From an uncultured Clostridium sp. (GTDB lineage Bacteria > Bacillota > Clostridia > Clostridiales > Clostridiaceae), in assembly GCA_934777095.1 (NCBI GenBank), contig CAKVNP010000061.1, positions 1 to 9,359 of the forward strand: 9,359 nucleotides of DNA, given 5' to 3'. Below the pieces are notes generated by a model. The model worked only from the letters and a program-made list of their open reading frames with translations, did not search any database and was not told the origin of the DNA. Positions 6,786 to 9,359 of this stretch are shown in pieces. A program made the position numbers and the translations under genes. The number at the start of each line of letters is the position of its first letter. Position 1 is the stretch's first letter.

Positions 6786-7468
6786 ACACAATAATCACAT
6801 CAACAACAGGAGAATCATTTACCCTAGTTAACACACTACTAGTTATCTTCGCATCAATAGTATTAGGTTTTGGTATATCAGCCGCATACCTACATACACA
6901 TAAGAAAGAAGGTTATTCATCAGGATTTGTAATTACCTTAATAATGCTGCCAACTATAATTTCAATTATTATTCTTTTAGTTGGTAATAACGTTGCAAGA
7001 GCCTTTTCTTTAGCCGGAGCATTCTCAATAATAAGATTTAGAAGTTCACCTGGTAACCCTAAAGATATATCTTATGTATTCTTTACTTTAGCAGTTGGAC
7101 TTGCTTGTGGTATGGGCTATATCGGCTACGCTGCAATTTTCACATTAATCCTATGCGCAGTGATGCTTATCATACACTACGTTGGCTTTGCAGCACCAAA
7201 AACAAAAACTATGATCTTAAAGATACTAGTGCCAGAAGACTTAAACTTCGAAGAATTATTCGATGATATATTAAACAAATACACAACAGACTGGAATATT
7301 TCACAAATAAAAACAAAAGACTTCGGTGCACTATACGAACTAAACTATACTGTCCAAGTTAAACCAGAAACAAACAAAAAGAAATTTATCGACGACTTAA
7401 GATGCAGAAATGGGAACCTAAATATTTCATTACTTGCCTCTACTCAAGAAGATAAAATCTACGGCTAA
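6779..7468 (+). CDS. DUF4956 membrane protein, partner of the VTC polymerase
   Basis: This 229-residue protein has about four transmembrane segments (roughly 16-36, 48-69, 97-113, 116-138). A conserved loop ARAFSLAGAFSIIRFRSSPGNPKD (73-96) is rich in Gly, Ser and Arg and could contact phosphate chains. The C-terminal 85 residues form a soluble alpha/beta domain (LKILVPEDLNFEELFDDIL... and DDLRCRNGNLNISL) resembling the ACT-like C-terminus of MgtC-type proteins. DUF4956 genes recur beside VTC-domain genes. A role in membrane anchoring, or in export or channelling of polyphosphate, is inferred from this linkage and not demonstrated. The ATG overlaps the end of the VTC gene; GGAG at 6766-6769 lies inside that gene, 9 bases upstream. 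Confidence 0.88.
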   Translation: MLDTIITSTTGESFTLVNTLLVIFASIVLGFGISAAYLHTHKKEGYSSGFVITLIMLPTIISIIILLVGNNVARAFSLAGAFSIIRFRSSPGNPKDISYVFFTLAVGLACGMGYIGYAAIFTLILCAVMLIIHYVGFAAPKTKTMILKILVPEDLNFEELFDDILNKYTTDWNISQIKTKDFGALYELNYTVQVKPETNKKKFIDDLRCRNGNLNISLLASTQEDKIYG

Positions 7469-7551
7469 TCCTAGTTAATGATAAATTACGAATTATAAAT
7501 GATGAATTAAGGTGGAAACTCATTATGAAGTTTCTAAAGAATTAAGATTTA

Positions 7552-7610
7552 AAAATGAGACTTTTAAGTTACATCCAAAATTACTTGGCAAAGTTTAAAA
7601 GTCTCATTTT
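7552..7610. terminator. Strong bidirectional terminator after the polyphosphate operon
   Basis: Perfect 16-base stem AAAATGAGACTTTTAA (7552-7567) with 7595-7610, and a 27-base loop containing a small CCAA/TTGG hairpin. Plus-strand exit reads ATTTTAATTTC and minus-strand exit ATTTTTAAATC. It can therefore end both the VTC-DUF4956 transcript and one coming leftward from trpB and the RNA-like segment. An AT-rich stretch before it (7476-7512) resembles the AATTATGAATTA repeat seen near 9081-9172. Confidence 0.85.
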
Positions 7611-7620
7611 AATTTCTTGA

Positions 7621-7745
7621 AGCTCTTGCAATAAATTATCCAAAGGATGATTTTGCGCATTGCACTCTAATCATCTTGCCATCGGCACTGTTCTCCACCC
7701 TAGGTCTTCCACCTAAGCAAAGGAGCCACCGACTTTGCTTAACAT
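7621..7745 (-). ncRNA. Hairpin-dense intergenic segment, candidate structured RNA of unknown class
   Basis: Locally GC-richer than the flanking intergenic DNA and lacking a coding frame. In minus-strand order, hairpins are: 7740-7733 with 7722-7715 (AAGCAAAG/CTTTGCTT, 8 pairs); 7717-7711 with 7705-7699 (CUUAGGU/ACCUAGG, loop GGAAG); 7687-7684 with 7680-7677; and 7675-7669 with 7652-7646, topped by GUGC/GCGC. Two of these stems contain U-G wobbles when read on the minus strand, which become C-A mismatches on the plus strand, so the minus orientation is favoured. UCGG in the first loop can pair with CCGA at 7686-7683, a possible pseudoknot. It lies between trpB and the terminator at 7552-7610, so it could be a trpB 3' UTR or an independent RNA. 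I do not recognise a known family. Confidence 0.45.
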
Positions 7746-7766
7746 TATCTTATTATTTTTATTTTT

Positions 7767-7786
7767 GAAACTCCCTAAGGAGTTTC
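7767..7786. repeat. Short palindrome just downstream of trpB
   Basis: GAAACTCC-CTAA-GGAGTTTC, an 8-base perfect stem starting 10 bases after the trpB stop. It lacks a U-tract on the minus strand (A-rich instead), so it is a poor terminator by itself. An alternative hairpin AAGGAG-GAAA-CTCCTT overlaps it. It resembles the palindrome at 9119-9136 upstream of trpB. Confidence 0.55.
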
Positions 7787-7795
7787 CTCCTTTAA

Positions 7796-8968
7796 TTAAA
7801 ACTGCCCTGCAGTTTTCTCAATGATATCCATATCTTTATCACCTCGTCCAGAAAGATTTACTAAAATTATTTTATCTTTTGATAAAGTTTTTGCTAATTT
7901 CATCGCATGTGCCAATCCATGTGATGATTCAAGTGCAGGTATAATTCCTTCTGTCTTTGTTAATGTAAAAAATGCATTTAATGCTTCATCATCTGTAATA
8001 TAAATGTATTCAACTCTTTTTATATCGTTTAAATAAGCATGTTCAGGTCCAATAGATGGATAATCAAGACCTGCTGAAATAGAGTATGCAGGTAATATAT
8101 TTCCCTCATCATCACTCATTACATAGCTCTTCATTCCATGAATTATCCCCGTTTTTCCACCTGGAATCCTGGCAGCATGAAATTGAGTATGAAGGCCTAA
8201 GCCACCTGCTTCTACTCCTACTATTTTTACTTCTTCATGAGGAAGGAATTCTGAAAATATTCCAATTGCATTACTTCCTCCACCAACAGCTGCTACTACA
8301 TAATCAGGAAGTCTGCCTTCTTTTTCAATAATCTGTTGTTTTGCTTCTTTGCCTATGATACTTTGAAAATCCTTGACCATTGTTGGATAAGGGTGTGGCC
8401 CTACTGCAGAGCCTAAAAGATAAAAGGTATCCTCTACATTTGCTACCCAATAATCGATAGCTGCATTTACTGCATCCTTTAGTGTTTTTGTTCCCTCAGT
8501 TACCGAATTAACTTTTGCGCCTAAAAGCTTCATTTTCCTAACATTTGATCCTTGTCTTTCTATATCTTCTTCGCCCATAAAGATTTCACATTCCATACCA
8601 AACATTGCTGCTACCGTTGCCGTAGCTACTCCATGCTGTCCTGCTCCTGTTTCTGCAATAATTTTTTTCTTGCCCATTCTCTTAGCTAATAAAACCTGCC
8701 CTAAAGCATTATTTATTTTATGAGCTCCTGTATGATTTAAATCTTCTCTTTTTAAATAGATTTTTGCCCCACCTATCTCCTTTGTTAAATTCTCTGCATA
8801 ATACATTGCACTTGGCCTTCCTACATAGTCTTTTAAATACCTATTAAATTCCTCCCTAAATTCTTGGTCATCCTTTACCTTAAGATAAGCTTCTTCAAGA
8901 TTATCTAATGCTCTTTTCAGCTCCTCTGGTACGTATTGTCCTCCATATTGATTAAATTCACCTTTCAT
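7796..8968 (-). CDS. trpB: Tryptophan synthase beta subunit
   Basis: This 390-residue PLP enzyme condenses indole with L-serine to give tryptophan. Family signatures in order: GQYVPEEL (10-17), [12 protein letters not shown] (50-61), [20 protein letters not shown] with PLP lysine K84, ETGAGQHG with catalytic E106, [14 protein letters not shown] (138-151), [10 protein letters not shown] (186-195), the phosphate-binding GGGSN (229-233), [16 protein letters not shown], and the C-terminal SGRGDKD. It is full length and of the TrpB1 type that normally partners TrpA. GGGGG lies about 8 bases before the ATG. No trpA follows; the gene is alone behind a tRNA-Trp T-box leader, so trpA is elsewhere or the enzyme salvages free indole. 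Confidence 0.97.
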   Translation of the reverse strand: MKGEFNQYGGQYVPEELKRALDNLEEAYLKVKDDQEFREEFNRYLKDYVGRPSAMYYAENLTKEIGGAKIYLKREDLNHTGAHKINNALGQVLLAKRMGKKKIIAETGAGQHGVATATVAAMFGMECEIFMGEEDIERQGSNVRKMKLLGAKVNSVTEGTKTLKDAVNAAIDYWVANVEDTFYLLGSAVGPHPYPTMVKDFQSIIGKEAKQQIIEKEGRLPDYVVAAVGGGSNAIGIFSEFLPHEEVKIVGVEAGGLGLHTQFHAARIPGGKTGIIHGMKSYVMSDDEGNILPAYSISAGLDYPSIGPEHAYLNDIKRVEYIYITDDEALNAFFTLTKTEGIIPALESSHGLAHAMKLAKTLSKDKIILVNLSGRGDKDMDIIEKTAGQF

Positions 8969-9001
8969 TTAAATATCCCCCTTTTATTTATTTATTTTTA
9001 T

Positions 9002-9060
9002 AAAAAAAAGAGCCCCTTCATCCTAAATTAATGGGACGAAGTGACTCGTGGTGCCACCCA
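9002..9060 (-). promoter_or_regulatory. Second T-box antiterminator/terminator module, without stem I
   Basis: The minus strand reads TGGGTGGCACCACGAGT (9060-9044), a T-box sequence with UGGC, which pairs with a GCCA tRNA end as in tRNA-Trp. It leads into a terminator: 9047-9034 pairs with 9023-9010 (14 positions, one mismatch, two G-U), followed by eight U (9009-9002). It lies 34 bases before the trpB start. No specifier stem lies between it and the first module, so it is either a relic or depends on the upstream stem I. Confidence 0.85.
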
Positions 9061-9080
9061 TTTTTTATACTTATTGGTGA

Positions 9081-9172
9081 ATTATGAATACTAATTTATG
9101 AAGAAAAAAATATTTATTAAATTCCTTTAGGAATTTTCAATGATTCATCTTTCATAATTCTTAATTCATAAT
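9081..9172. repeat. MITE-like AT-rich palindromic unit between the two T-box modules
   Basis: Terminal inverted repeat ATTATGAAT (9081-9089) and ATTCATAAT (9164-9172). A second inner pair is TTATGAA (9096-9102) with TTCATAA (9151-9157), and there is a central palindrome AAATTCC-TTTA-GGAATTT (9119-9136). It fills the spacer exactly between the first terminator and the second T-box. AATTATGAATTA-type repeats are frequent in clostridial intergenic regions; mobility is inferred. Confidence 0.5.
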
Positions 9173-9359
9173 AAAAAAGCATTTTGCCCTAATCTATAGG
9201 ACGAAATGCTGTTATTCCGCTATGCCACCTAAGTATAACTCTTTACCAGATACGGATTGTCTTATTCAATCGATATCCTGTCTTTTTAACGGTAGACTAT
9301 CCGAAAAATACTACTCTTCACCTCTAAATTTCATACTTTCATCTCAAAGACCCATTCAC
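9173..9359 (-). promoter_or_regulatory. tRNA-Trp T-box riboswitch leader of trpB (5' part outside window)
   Basis: This is a transcriptional T-box that senses uncharged tRNA-Trp. At the right edge the minus strand reads GUGAA-UGG-GUCUUUGAG, with UGG (9354-9352) as the Trp specifier codon in the usual context; the 5' half of stem I is outside the window. A long stem III-like hairpin follows, with base AGUAU 9312-9308 paired to 9236-9232 and tip 9277-9249. Then comes the T-box AGGTGGCATAGCGG (9230-9217), whose UGGC matches the G73-CCA end of tRNA-Trp. The intrinsic terminator is 9210-9204/9184-9178 extended inward by CGTCCTA/TAGGGCA, with six U at 9178-9173. When uncharged tRNA bridges specifier and T-box, the antiterminator forms and trpB is read. 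Confidence 0.9.

Noticed and set aside
7640..7680. TPP or other known riboswitch, suggested by a UUUGGAUAAUU stretch
   Set aside because: The other conserved elements (such as CUGAGA) are missing and the position downstream of trpB is wrong for a riboswitch.
8086..8331. Plus-strand open frame of 81 codons
   Set aside because: It is antisense to well-conserved trpB, has a low-complexity Leu/His-rich product and no ribosome binding site.
9246..9248. UGG at 9248-9246 as the T-box specifier
   Set aside because: It lies in the hairpin directly before the T-box, where stem III sits. The UGG at 9354-9352 in the GAA-UGG...UUUGAG context is at the expected distance.

Overview
The window is AT-rich with strong AGGAGG-type ribosome binding sites, Rho-independent terminators, a T-box leader and a ferredoxin-nitroreductase. 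It reads as a chromosomal segment of a Clostridium-like low-GC Firmicute. Nothing in it looks like phage, an insertion sequence or CRISPR.

Left part (1-3860): the N-terminal part of a DegV-family lipid-binding protein runs off the left edge (minus strand). A 320-base gap follows, with a clear terminator and overlapping inverted repeats. Next is a membrane-anchored N-acetylmuramoyl-L-alanine amidase (minus) that is split by an in-frame TAG at codon 50. Then comes a group of single-gene units, several redox-related: a 2x[4Fe-4S] ferredoxin-nitroreductase fusion (+), a NUDIX hydrolase with an N-terminal helical domain (-), a BCP/PrxQ peroxiredoxin (+) and a small thioredoxin-like CGAC protein (-). 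Convergent pairs share hairpins that overlap a stop codon. The divergent Nudix/peroxiredoxin pair shares a perfect palindrome that could be an operator.

Middle (3965-7610): this is the most coherent functional unit. A VTC-type polyphosphate polymerase and a DUF4956 membrane protein overlap by 7 bases in an operon (+). Divergent from them is a secreted or lipid-anchored beta-helix protein of the Cthe_2159/PF14262 carbohydrate-binding family (-), which carries a frameshift, probably with an internal deletion. Between the two units are three TTnAnA hexamers at exactly 11-base spacing, the layout of a PhoP/PhoB box. That would link polyphosphate synthesis, and perhaps the surface protein, to phosphate signalling. 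This link is an inference.

Right part (7611-9359): a free-standing trpB (-) with a tRNA-Trp T-box leader. The UGG specifier lies at the extreme right edge. A second antiterminator/terminator module sits closer to trpB with no stem I of its own, separated from the first by a 92-base MITE-like AT-rich palindromic unit. Downstream of trpB no trpA is present. Instead there is a locally GC-richer, hairpin-dense segment of about 125 bases; its wobble pairs favour a minus-strand structured RNA that I cannot assign to a family.

Two surface genes (amidase and beta-helix lipoprotein) are broken within 5 kb. That may reflect real decay of envelope functions in this strain or sequencing/assembly error.
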